From contig DASQHO010000001.1 of assembly GCA_035632055.1 (NCBI GenBank), positions 1 to 64,000 of the forward strand: a stretch of 64,000 bases of DNA. Reading direction: 5' to 3'. This document shows positions 16,125-25,040 of this stretch, in pieces. Position numbers and translations under genes: made by a program. The notes beneath the pieces were generated by a model that saw nothing but the letters and a program-made list of their open reading frames with translations, did no database searches and was not told the origin of the DNA. Source of the stretch: REEB95 sp035632055 (GTDB taxonomy: Bacteria; Pseudomonadota; Alphaproteobacteria; ATCC43930; CGMCC-115725). How positions within the stretch are numbered: position 1 is the stretch's first letter; every line of letters starts with the position of its first letter.

Positions 16125-17353
16125 TCCGTATTCTGCACACGGCTGATTGGCATATCGGTCAAACTTTACGGGGGTTCTCTCGGGAGCACGAGCACCGGAA
16201 GGTGTTTGAGCGACTCGAAGAGATCGTTGTAGAGCGGGATGTCGATGCCCTCGTCATTGCCGGCGACGTGTTTGATAGCCAAAATCCCTCCGGGGAAGCG
16301 CAACAGCTCTTCTACAATACGCTCGTGCGGCTAAGCCGCGCGCGTCCGCGCATGGCTATGGTGATCGCTGCCGGTAACCACGATGCCGCTGGCCGGTTGG
16401 AGGCGCCGCGGCCTCTTTTGGAGGCATTCAACATCCGCGTCGTAGGCAATGTTCGGCGGCGTGAAGGGCGGGTGGAGGCCGCACGCCATCTCGTTCCTAT
16501 CGCTGACGCAAGCGGTGCGGTAGCTGCTCATGTGGTTGCAGTCTCCTACCCAACTGCAGCGTGCCTTCCGAATTTGACGCGGCTGGACGGTGACGCAGGC
16601 TCACCCGTCATCGCTGGCGTGCGAAGCCTCTATGCCGAATTGGTCGAGACATTACGGGGACCGATGGATGGTCTACCGTTCGTCCTGACGGGACATCTCC
16701 ATGTTGCGGGCGGCATCGAGTCGGAAGGCGCAGAGCGCCGAATTCTAGTCGGTGGCCAGCATGCCGTGCCGCATGATGTGTTCCCGGCAGACGCGAGTTA
16801 CGTGGCGCTCGGCCACTTGCATAGGGCTCAGGCTATCGGTCGTGATACCGTCCGATATTCTGGTTCACTGATCCCTTTGTCGGCGACTGAGATGCCGTAC
16901 GCGCATGGGGTCACTCTTGTGAGCCTCGACGGTACAACGGTTGTATCCGAACATATCTCGATTGACCGGCCAGTTCCCTTCGTCCGCCTTCCTGAGGCGG
17001 GCGATATGCGCTTGAGCGAATTTGGCGATCATCTCACAGCAATGGATCTCTCATCGGACCTACCGCTTCATGAACGCCCATTCGTCCAGGTCAGGCTTGC
17101 GCGCGAAGGGCTATCGCCTGGGTTCAGAGAGGAGGTCGACCGCATCGCGGAGAGCTTTCCGGTGCGCATCGTCGATACCCGTGTCGCGGCAATACCCGGG
17201 GCGTTAAATGACGCGGCCCTCGCCGATCCTATGATCCGGCTGGCGGAAAGAGATCCGGAGGATTTGTTCAAGCTCGCATTTGAACGCACCTTCGGCGTGG
17301 CTCCCGACGCCGCGCATCTAGATGTCTTCCACCGGGCACGGGCGGAGGTATAG
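16121..17353 (+). CDS. sbcD: SbcD/Mre11-type nuclease subunit
   Basis: 410 residues with all calcineurin-type phosphoesterase motifs in order: LHTADWHIG (4-12), AGDVFDS, AGNHDAAGR, LTGHLHVAGG and ALGHLHRAQ. It would be the Mn-dependent nuclease of an SbcCD/Mre11-Rad50 complex that processes DNA ends and hairpins. It starts within the herA stop and is two bases from sbcC. Being embedded with SIR2-HerA rather than in a repair locus suggests a defence-dedicated copy (inference). Upstream in-frame starts inside herA are rejected. Confidence 0.9.
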   Translation: MIRILHTADWHIGQTLRGFSREHEHRKVFERLEEIVVERDVDALVIAGDVFDSQNPSGEAQQLFYNTLVRLSRARPRMAMVIAAGNHDAAGRLEAPRPLLEAFNIRVVGNVRRREGRVEAARHLVPIADASGAVAAHVVAVSYPTAACLPNLTRLDGDAGSPVIAGVRSLYAELVETLRGPMDGLPFVLTGHLHVAGGIESEGAERRILVGGQHAVPHDVFPADASYVALGHLHRAQAIGRDTVRYSGSLIPLSATEMPYAHGVTLVSLDGTTVVSEHISIDRPVPFVRLPEAGDMRLSEFGDHLTAMDLSSDLPLHERPFVQVRLAREGLSPGFREEVDRIAESFPVRIVDTRVAAIPGALNDAALADPMIRLAERDPEDLFKLAFERTFGVAPDAAHLDVFHRARAEV

Positions 17354-17355
17354 CC

Positions 17356-20300
17356 ATGCGGATCTTGGCTATCCGCGGCGAGAATCTGGCAAGTCTTGGT
17401 GCACCCTTCGAGATCGATCTTGCCGCAGAACCTCTTGCAGGTTCCGGCCTCTTTGCCATCACTGGCGAGACCGGCGCCGGGAAGTCGACCATCCTCGACG
17501 CGCTCTGCCTCGCACTCTATGGCGAATATCCGCGCGTCTCCGTCGGTCGGCGGGAGAATGCACCCGATCCCGGCGGGGAAGCGATTTCAATTCATGATGG
17601 CCGGGCGATCCTCCGTCGAGGCGCCGGCGGCGGATATGCCGAGGTAGATTTCGTCGGGCAGGATGGCGAACGCTACCGCGTCCGCTGGGAGGCCAGTCGG
17701 GCGCGGGGCCGAGCAAATGGGCGGCTGCAGAATGAGCAGCGCTCGCTGTATCGACTTGACGACGGCAGCGCGGTGGCGACGGGCAAGACTCAGGTCCGTG
17801 AGGCGGTGGAGACGAGAACAGACCTCACATTCGATCAGTTCCGACGAACGGTGCTCCTCGCACAGGGCGAATTCGACGCCTTCCTGCTCGCCGCCGAGAG
17901 CGAGCGCGCGGAATTGCTCGAGAAGATCACAGGTACCGAAATCTACGCAGCGATCTCGGTCCACGTTCATGATGGCACGGAGGCACGGCGAAGAATTGTC
18001 GAGCAATTGGAGCAGCGCCGAAGCGACATCGGGCTTCTTGATGACGAAGCCAGGCAGGCGTTGCTGGATGAGCAAAGTCAGCTTGCTTCAACCCTCGCTC
18101 AAAAAGGCACGGAGCGCGATCAACACAGTGAACGGTTGGATCATTTCAAGCGCGTCGCCGCCGCTCGAGGCGATCTCGCACGGGCTGAGGCTCAGGCGGT
18201 CACAGCGCGCGCGACACGCGAGGCAGCCGCCGATGAGTATCGGTCTCTTGCCGAATTCGATCTCGTCGAGCCGCTTCGTCCGCTGGCGGTTGACTTGCAA
18301 AATGCACGGCGGACGGCAGCGGAGGTCAAGTCCCGTCTCGACGGTTTGCTTGTTTCACGCGAGGAAGCACGGACGCTAGACGCCGCGTCTGCAACACAAC
18401 TGGCGGACGCGGCGACCGCCAACGTAGCGGCAGAAGACGTCCTCAAGAATTTCGGTCCCCTTTGGAGCGAAGCCGAAAGACTCGATACAGAGCTGGCGGC
18501 AGCTCGGACCGAGCTTAATGATGCAATAGAAAAATCGCAGCAAGCGGAAGCGACACTGCGCGATAAGGCCGATGCGCTGGCCACGATTGATCAGACTCTC
18601 GGTCAGACATCAGAGTTACACCGTACGACTGCCGCGCAATTAATGAGTCAATCGGATCGCATTCTTCTTGCCGATCGTCTCGGCGATGCGATGGACTTGT
18701 TGGCAAAGCGGGGTGCGCTCAAACAGGACCATGCTACAGTCACGTCAGAGGCCGTTGGAGCGGAAGAAACAGCTGCGCGGTTGCAAGGTGAAATAACCGC
18801 GCTGTCGGAAAAGCTCGCTGAGGATCGTGGACGAAAAGATGGCCTCAGTCGCGATATCGGTGATCGTCGAGGCGGTCTCGCCGGCATTGACGAGGCGGCG
18901 CTCCACGAACGGGATATCGATCTGCAACGTGCGCTTGAGACTCTGCGCGAGGCAAACACTGTCTGTGAACAGCACGTCCGGGCGTCGCAAGATCTAACAC
19001 GCCGGGAATCGGAACACACGCTAGCGACGCAGGAGGTAAGCGCGGCGAAAAGCCGGATCGTTGAAGCCGAAGCCGACCAACTCCGCGATCGGACTGCGCG
19101 TGCGGAAATTGTTCCAATCGCAGAACTTGCCGATGAGGCGGTCTCATCTGAGGCCATCCATCTGCGCAGCCTGCTGGCTCCAAATTTAGCCTGTCCAGTA
19201 TGCGGCAGCACTGACCATCCCCATCTTGCACACCCCAGCGCGCTGAACGAAATAGCGACTAGGCTTCGCCGCCGGCGCGAAGAACTTGACACGTTGTTGA
19301 CTGCGACGGGACAGCGTTTGGATGCTGCTACACGCTTGCTCTCCGCCGGAGAGGCGCGCCAGGCTGAGGCCATCCGCGGAATCGATGTGGCGCGGGGACA
19401 AGTTTTGGCTGCCAAGGGCACTTATGGCGAACAGTGGCCGTTGTTGAACGATCTCTGCACAAAGGCTCAGATCGCGGGGAGTGTACCTCCCATTCTCGAT
19501 GACCAGACTGCGTCGAAACTGGCGGCCCTCATCTCAGTCGCGATTGCAGAGCGGCTAGCCATTGCGTCTCCTCTCGCAGACGCCCGGCGTCTTCGGACAG
19601 AGATCGACAGTTTGCAGCGGGAGCATGATGCGCTCGGTGGGGCGATCGAGACGATTACGCGGTCTATTGACCAAAGGCGTCCTGATTTCCACGCTGCGCA
19701 ATTGAAGGCAACTGAGTACGCGGTCCAGGCGACAGGCCTTGCTGAGCGCCTCATTTCCATTCGCCGAGAAATAACGCCGTTTCTTGCTGCTGCAGGTCTG
19801 GCCGTCGATGACCTCGATGTTGATCCCACCGGTGTTAGCGTTACGCTGTCGACAGTCGCGACGGAGTATGCCGGTCTCCGCGAGCAGGTTGGCCAACTTG
19901 AAATGACCCTCCAGCGTCTGGCGCCCGAGCGTGCAGCGGCGGGCGCCTCGCTGGAGCACGCGCAGGCGCAGGTGACGGCGACGGCACTTCTTCTCGATCA
20001 ACGTCGCATGGCCGAGGGAGAGAAGGCGAGCGCCAGAGCTGAACTTCTCGATGGCGAGGCGACAGCGAGCCACCGGACTCGGATCAATGAGGCTTGCCGG
20101 ACCACCCGTGAGGTGCTCGCTCGTGCCCGCGATACGAAATCTGCCAGCGATGCAGCGTTCCAGGCAGCCGGCGCTCGTTGCGACGAGGCCGCCGCTGGAT
20201 TGGAGACCGCCAACGGCCGTAACGCTTTAGCCGAAGAGGCATTCAGCGCGGCCTGCCTGGATATTGCTCGCTTGTCGGATCAGGTTGCCGCGCTGATCGC

Positions 20301-21141
20301 AACCGACCCAGCATTGAGCAGGGCGTTACGGGGCCGAATTCAGGAGATCGACCGAGGCGTGAACGATGCCGGCACCGCAGTGCTTACGCGCCATAATGAC
20401 TTACACCGGGCGTTGGAAGGGTTCGATGAGACCACCGATGCCGAGGCGTTGGCCGCAGTCATCGCTGCGTTGGTAACTGAAATTGGAGACTTGCAGCAAC
20501 GGACAGGTGTACTTGCCGCTGCGCTCGCGCGAGACAACGAGGCGCGCGGCGCCGCCGCAAACCTATCCGCGGAAATCGACACTACGAAAGCGGAACTCGC
20601 AATTTGGCAGGCAGTCGACGATGCCGTCGGCTCGGCCAGCGGTGATCGTTTCCGTCGCTTTGTTCAGGGCATCACGCTCGACCACATGGTGCAATTGGCG
20701 AATGATCACCTCCATGCATTGACCCCCCGCTATAGACTCGCGCGGGGGGCCACGTCCGATCTCACGCTTCACATCATTGATCGCGACATGGGCGACGAGG
20801 TCCGCGGGACCCGAAGCCTGTCAGGCGGTGAGCGTTTCCTGGTCTCGCTTGCGCTGGCGCTGGCTCTGTCAGGTCTTGAAGGCCGATCGTCCTTTGTCGA
20901 CACGCTGTTTATCGATGAAGGCTTTGGATCGCTTGATGCGGAGACCCTAGACTTGGCAGTAGATGCGCTGGAAACCTTACAGGGCAGAGGTCAGAAGGTT
21001 GGCGTCATCACGCACGTCGCTGCCATGATCGAGCGGATCGCCGTGCAGGTTCGCGTAGAAAAGCGTGGCGCTGGGCGATCGGAGATTAGAGTGTCTGATG
21101 GCATGGGAGTGGCATGGCCTGTCACGAGTAGCGCGCAATAG
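17356..21141 (+). CDS. sbcC: SbcC/Rad50-type ATPase subunit
   Basis: 1261 residues, SMC-like. N-terminal Walker A GETGAGKST (about 36-44); long coiled coils; a zinc hook CPVCG at about residue 613; a second coiled coil; then the ABC signature SLSGGERFLVSLALAL (about 1154) and Walker B LFIDEGFGSLD (about 1182). It clamps DNA ends for the partner nuclease. The gene is intact and somewhat longer than E. coli SbcC (1048). Fourth gene of the SIR2-HerA-SbcD-SbcC operon. Confidence 0.92.
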   Translation: MRILAIRGENLASLGAPFEIDLAAEPLAGSGLFAITGETGAGKSTILDALCLALYGEYPRVSVGRRENAPDPGGEAISIHDGRAILRRGAGGGYAEVDFVGQDGERYRVRWEASRARGRANGRLQNEQRSLYRLDDGSAVATGKTQVREAVETRTDLTFDQFRRTVLLAQGEFDAFLLAAESERAELLEKITGTEIYAAISVHVHDGTEARRRIVEQLEQRRSDIGLLDDEARQALLDEQSQLASTLAQKGTERDQHSERLDHFKRVAAARGDLARAEAQAVTARATREAAADEYRSLAEFDLVEPLRPLAVDLQNARRTAAEVKSRLDGLLVSREEARTLDAASATQLADAATANVAAEDVLKNFGPLWSEAERLDTELAAARTELNDAIEKSQQAEATLRDKADALATIDQTLGQTSELHRTTAAQLMSQSDRILLADRLGDAMDLLAKRGALKQDHATVTSEAVGAEETAARLQGEITALSEKLAEDRGRKDGLSRDIGDRRGGLAGIDEAALHERDIDLQRALETLREANTVCEQHVRASQDLTRRESEHTLATQEVSAAKSRIVEAEADQLRDRTARAEIVPIAELADEAVSSEAIHLRSLLAPNLACPVCGSTDHPHLAHPSALNEIATRLRRRREELDTLLTATGQRLDAATRLLSAGEARQAEAIRGIDVARGQVLAAKGTYGEQWPLLNDLCTKAQIAGSVPPILDDQTASKLAALISVAIAERLAIASPLADARRLRTEIDSLQREHDALGGAIETITRSIDQRRPDFHAAQLKATEYAVQATGLAERLISIRREITPFLAAAGLAVDDLDVDPTGVSVTLSTVATEYAGLREQVGQLEMTLQRLAPERAAAGASLEHAQAQVTATALLLDQRRMAEGEKASARAELLDGEATASHRTRINEACRTTREVLARARDTKSASDAAFQAAGARCDEAAAGLETANGRNALAEEAFSAACLDIARLSDQVAALIATDPALSRALRGRIQEIDRGVNDAGTAVLTRHNDLHRALEGFDETTDAEALAAVIAALVTEIGDLQQRTGVLAAALARDNEARGAAANLSAEIDTTKAELAIWQAVDDAVGSASGDRFRRFVQGITLDHMVQLANDHLHALTPRYRLARGATSDLTLHIIDRDMGDEVRGTRSLSGGERFLVSLALALALSGLEGRSSFVDTLFIDEGFGSLDAETLDLAVDALETLQGRGQKVGVITHVAAMIERIAVQVRVEKRGAGRSEIRVSDGMGVAWPVTSSAQ

Positions 21142-21187
21142 TATCAGGAGAGGCGACCTCGAAGTGTTCAGATCGAAAGAGGGATAG

Positions 21188-21739
21188 ATGGAGAAGTATC
21201 ATATCAAGTTGACCGAGAGCGAGGCCGCGACAGTGGCGAAGATAGATCTCAGGGAATCTCACCGCAACCATGATGAAGGCCACGCAGCTTACAAAACCAA
21301 CGCGCAGCCGATCCTCGCCTTGCTCCAATCTCTGAGTGATAGGTCTGCAGTTCCCCAAGAAAGGCTGAATTACTGGAATGACCCCCGATATCATCACGGG
21401 AGGATCAAAGCGTCGCGCAAAGGCCTATTCGAGAGAAATGGCTGCAGAGGTGCGGATATTTATACGCATCCACATTTTATCCGTCATCTTCGATATTTTC
21501 TCTTCGGTGCCGATCTTCCAGATGACGTTATTACAGCGTTTGAGGAAAAGGTCGGTAACCCGCAGTGGGTTTCTTCCAGTGATATCGTTCCTATCGGTAA
21601 GTGCGCCCGAGATCTCGCTCGCCAACATCGTCTGGATAAGACGGATGCTCCAGAAGAGTTCTTTAAGCTTTGCCTCGACATGGGGCTTAGCCTAACTACG
21701 GCCGAGAGCGTCATGCGATCGGTCAAACAAATTCGATAG
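21188..21739 (+). CDS. Unrecognised 183-residue protein downstream of sbcC
   Basis: Starts at ATG 21188 after an AGAGGG-type site, 46 bases beyond sbcC. It is predominantly helical, hydrophilic, with no membrane segment or signal and no motif I recognise; aromatic- and histidine-rich stretches (YWNDPRYHHGR, DIYTHPHFIRHLRYF) stand out. GC content is lower than in the flanking metabolic genes, in keeping with acquired DNA. Co-oriented and one base from the following cysteine-cluster gene, so the pair probably belongs to the SIR2-HerA-SbcDC transcript. Function unknown. Confidence 0.75.
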   Translation: MEKYHIKLTESEAATVAKIDLRESHRNHDEGHAAYKTNAQPILALLQSLSDRSAVPQERLNYWNDPRYHHGRIKASRKGLFERNGCRGADIYTHPHFIRHLRYFLFGADLPDDVITAFEEKVGNPQWVSSSDIVPIGKCARDLARQHRLDKTDAPEEFFKLCLDMGLSLTTAESVMRSVKQIR

Positions 21740-21740
21740 T

Positions 21741-22181
21741 ATGGACAAACTGACGCTGAACTATGTTTGGGGGCAGGAGCGGATACCGGTCGTTCTGCGG
21801 CGGACGGGAAAGGGGCAGCACTTGCGCGTTCGTGTTCCCTTCGCAGAAACGAATCGCAAATGGCTTCAGAATGATAGGCGAACATCGCCCGTTTGGATTG
21901 CCGGCAAGAAATACTGGGAACTGCCGAAAGCTTGGTTCAACGATTTCGTTGAGCGGTCGTTGGTCAAATATGGCAAGGTTTACGTTATTCAGCCCTACCG
22001 TGAGCAAGAGAAATGCTCTCCCGCGTGTCAGAACGCGACCGGGCATGAGTGTCAATGCTCCTGCATGGGTCTCTATCACGGCGCGGGAAATGACGGCAGT
22101 TGGTTCGAAGTGTCCGATACATTTGCGACGCGGTGGGGCGACCAGCAACTCGCCTGTCGCCTCATGACCGCCAGGTCCTAG
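21741..22181 (+). CDS. Unrecognised protein with a cysteine cluster
   Basis: 146 residues. The N-terminal half is beta-rich and basic, with WIAGKKYWELPKAWFNDF. The C-terminal half carries KCSPACQNATGHECQCSC followed by GLYHG, five cysteines and a histidine within about 25 residues that look like a zinc or iron-sulphur site. I recall similar CxxxC...CxCxC-G-xHG clusters in small uncharacterised proteins but can assign no function. Begins one base after the upstream stop. Last plausible gene of the defence operon; what follows is a repeat. Confidence 0.75.
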   Translation: MDKLTLNYVWGQERIPVVLRRTGKGQHLRVRVPFAETNRKWLQNDRRTSPVWIAGKKYWELPKAWFNDFVERSLVKYGKVYVIQPYREQEKCSPACQNATGHECQCSCMGLYHGAGNDGSWFEVSDTFATRWGDQQLACRLMTARS

Positions 22182-22252
22182 AAGCAACCTGACGCCTGCG
22201 ACTGAGGTAGCTTGGTTCTCTGAGTGCTGAAGTGGCAGATGACAATAGATCG

Positions 22253-22497
22253 TGCTATAGGGGTTGACGGTCTTTTTTCTCGTGCCCTCAGCGGCGCTCG
22301 GCGTGGCAAGCCGGAAGAAATCGAGCGATCGATAGCGATAGTTGTCGAAGCCGCGCAAAGTTTGAATCGCGCGATTTTCTCTTTGAAATCAAAAGCGAAA
22401 AAATTTGACGGACCGGCGGTCGGATTTAGACCGTCAGAAGAAATATTTTGCGCTTACAAATCAGCGCGTTACGATGCATTGAGAGGATCGAGTGGGA
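22253..22497. repeat. Diverged ~245-bp intergenic repeat, copy 1
   Basis: Shares ordered sequence words with 27463-27714 in the same orientation: TGCTATA at the left edge, a G-ACGGT plus T-run, a 39-bp block at 22321-22359 (31 of 39 identical by eye to 27537-27575), TTTGAAATCAA (22382), TGACGGA (22406) and ATCGAGTGGGA (22487). The last three keep spacings of 24 and 105 bp here against 24 and 106 bp in copy 2. No convincing protein is encoded. It lies immediately after the defence operon, so it may mark the island edge. Confidence 0.7.
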
Positions 22498-22960
22498 GTG
22501 ACGGTCCAGCAACAAACTGTCCTTCGCGTACTCGAACCGCGATTTGCCCGACACTTCCTGCGACGTCAGCTATCCGTCTTCTTGCGTGGCCTCCTTGTGT
22601 GGCTGCGACGCCCCATCTAAACCAATTTGGTGTTCAGGGAAAAGCGTTATCTCACTGGGGTAGGGCCGCCGCGTAGCCTGGAGTAGAAATCGGCGGGGTG
22701 GACGGTGCGTAGTCGACTTTCTGTCACTTGGATCCGGTGTCGATTGTTGCTGAAATCAAGGTGATTCCGATATGCGCCGATAACGGCGTTTGAAGTTTGA
22801 AACAGGGCGGCAGCGCAACAACTCTGACCGCGCATCTGGTTATGCCGGGCGCCCATCAGGGCGCTGCCGCTCTTGATCAACTCGCATACGCGACCTTGTG
22901 GATCGAAATCGGCGATGGCCTGCCGGCGGATACTGCTGACTTCGCGAGACGCGTCGTTTC
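22498..22960. other. 463-bp gap with an orphan open frame on the minus strand
   Basis: Between repeat copy 1 and the arsA remnant. A minus-strand frame without a good start runs from about 22947 to a stop at 22647 (a TTG at 22880 is the only internal start) and encodes SGSALMGARHNQMRG and related sequence that does not look random, yet I recognise no family and see no ribosome-binding site. It may be a gene fragment. A 40-codon plus-strand frame (22498-22620) is equally unconvincing. No hairpin terminator stood out. Confidence 0.3.
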
Positions 22961-24651
22961 CTATGAGGTGAGCGCTGCAAGCCGCGCCGCGCCCACCGGC
23001 TCCTCCGCCTGAAACGCCACGATCGCAACACGCCGGGCGAGCTCCCCCTTCACCTTGGCGATCTGCGGCAGTTCGGCGGCAGCGCGCCGCCGTAACAATG
23101 GATCGCGCGGGCGGGCGGCCGCCAGACTCGCATTGATCACCCAGGCATAGGGCTCGATGCCGGCGCGGCGAAGATCGTCCTGAAGCGCGCTCGCTTCGAG
23201 AACGGGCGTGGTTTCGGGAAGCGCGACGATGAGGATTTTCGTGTAGGCGCTGTCCTGAAGCATCATCAGCGGGGTGTGGATGCGTCCGACCCCGGAAGAG
23301 AAGTCCGTCATCTGACGATGGTAGTTTCCAGCCGTGTCGAGCAGCAGCAGCGTGTGCCCCGTCGGGGCGGTATCGATCACCGTGAATTCGCTGCGTCCTG
23401 ACATGACCGCCCGCGAGAAGGCCTGAAACACCGCCACCTCTTCGTAGCAGGGCGATTGTAGCTCCTCCTGTAATAGTGCCAATTGTTCGGCCGACTTCGT
23501 GCCCTTCGCCCCTTCCAGTGTCCGCGCGCGGTAGCGTTTCACTTCCTCCTTCGGATCAATGTGACTGACTTTGAGATTCGGGACGTTCTCGGGCAGGGTT
23601 TCAATCAGGTGCTGCGCCGGGTCCGTCGTCGTCAAGTTGACGGGCGCGCCGCGCCCGGCCAGCGCAACGGCTATCGCGGCGGCCACGGTGGTCTTGCCGA
23701 CGCCGCCCTTACCCATGATCATGACCAGCCCGTGTCCTGCGGCGGCCAGTTCGTCCACGAGCGCGCGCAAATCCATGACACCGGGGGGCACGACTATATC
23801 GGCCGTCGCTTCAGCCGGCAGTTTCTCCGGCGCGGTGGACAGAAAACTACGCAGCGCTTCCAAACCCACGATGTTGTGCCCGCGCAGCGGGATGTCTGAC
23901 CGGGAAAGCGCTTTTAATACTGGTGGCATGTGCGCGAGCGCCTGCGCCCCGCGGCGCTCGAACGCAGCGGCCAGCTTGTCCGCCGAATCGCCCGCCCGGA
24001 ACACAGCATTGATAACCAGTTGCTGGTTGGTGAGGCCCTGACCGCGCAGCTCTTCGCTTGTGCGCGCCGCTTCAATCAGCGCCACACGGTCGGGCCGCGC
24101 GACCAGCACCAGCGCGGTTGCAGCCGGATCGGACAGCGCGCGGACCGTCGCTTCATAGCGGTCCCGCGCCGCCTTCAACCCGGAAAGCGGCCCCAGACAG
24201 GAAACATCGCCCGGCGCGGCTTCCAAAAACCCGGTCCACGCAGCGGGCAGCTCCAGCAGACGCAACGTATGGCCGGTCGGCGCGGTATCGAAGATCACAT
24301 GATCGTAGGCACTCGTCTTTTCAGGGTCGCTGAGAAGAAGAGCAAATTCATCGAAGGCGGCGACTTCCACGGTGCAGGCCCCGGAAAGGCGTTCCTGCAA
24401 CAGCGCCACTTCATGATCCGGCAGCACCGAACCGGTCTCGGGTGCACACCAAGTTGGGTGTCGAGAACGGCATCGAGGTTCGAGGCCGGGTCGGTGCTGA
24501 CGATCAGTACGCGCCGCCCGGCGTCCCCGAGAAGCACCGCGCTGGCGCAGGCCAGAGAAGTTTTGCCGACGCCGCCCTTGCCGGTGAAGAAGAGGTGGCG
24601 GGGCGCGCGTGGTAAGAACGCAGACCAATGGCTCCGGGGGTCATCGGCCAT
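22961..24651 (-). pseudogene. arsA: Broken arsA-type arsenite-pump ATPase gene
   Basis: The product resembles the duplicated ArsA ATPase. The N-terminal Walker A HLFFTGKGGVGKTSLA and the stretch through DTQLGVHP lie in one frame (24651 to about 24450). From VLPDHEVALLQERLSG on, through the second Walker A MIMGKGGVGKTTVA to the end, the sequence continues in another frame. The roughly 30 residues that ArsA proteins have between these points (the VPGL...IDP...YR segment) are missing, so a deletion of about 90 bp shifted the frame. All other parts look intact, so the loss is recent or an assembly error. Six bases after the CMD gene, hence one transcript. Confidence 0.8.
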
Positions 24652-24655
24652 CGCC

Positions 24656-25012
24656 TCAGTTGCCTTTCGGCTGTCCGCTGAACTGGTCGTAGGCGCGCAC
24701 CGCGTCGCCGCCATAAACGGCGGCCGGACCGCCACCCATATAGACCGCCAGCGCCACCGTCTCCAGCACCTCCTGTCGCGTCGCGCCGTGCTGGTGCGCC
24801 ATCTTGGTGTGATAGGCAACGCAGCCGTCGCAATGGGTAGCGATGCCAATGGCGAGCGCCATCAGCTCCTTGGTCTTGGTGTCGATGGCGATCGCCGCCG
24901 TACCTGCGGCCGAGAGCGCGACGAACGCCTTCATCGCCTCCGGCGATCCTTGCCGCAGCAATCCCACGCCGGTGATGACGTCATGGGCGATCTGTGCGTA
25001 ATCCTTGCTCAT
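24656..25012 (-). CDS. Carboxymuconolactone decarboxylase / AhpD-like protein
   Basis: 118 residues of the CMD/AhpD fold with the redox-type motif THCDGCVAYHT (two cysteines and a histidine), as in alkylhydroperoxidase-like proteins rather than true decarboxylases. Small relatives occur beside arsenic-resistance genes, which fits the arsA remnant directly downstream. ATG 25012 is chosen because the fold starts there (SKDYAQIAHDVITG). It lies 28 bases after the thiolase stop. Confidence 0.85.
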   Translation of the reverse strand: MSKDYAQIAHDVITGVGLLRQGSPEAMKAFVALSAAGTAAIAIDTKTKELMALAIGIATHCDGCVAYHTKMAHQHGATRQEVLETVALAVYMGGGPAAVYGGDAVRAYDQFSGQPKGN

Positions 25013-25040
25013 GGCGTGTTCCTTTTTTCCAAGCGCAGTG

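Noticed and set aside
16121..21141. SbcD/SbcC as plain housekeeping repair genes
   Set aside because: Not excluded, but the ATGA overlap with herA and the SIR2 neighbour make a dedicated defence role more likely; the decisive check is whether another sbcCD exists in the genome.
1..22200. Integrase, tRNA attachment site or phage structural genes marking the island as a prophage
   Set aside because: No integrase, recombinase, tRNA or phage structural gene is visible; the region is a defence island only by gene content.
22224..22676. 150-codon plus-strand frame across repeat copy 1
   Set aside because: It spans the non-coding repeat and frame-breaking differences exist in copy 2, so it is unlikely to be a conserved protein.
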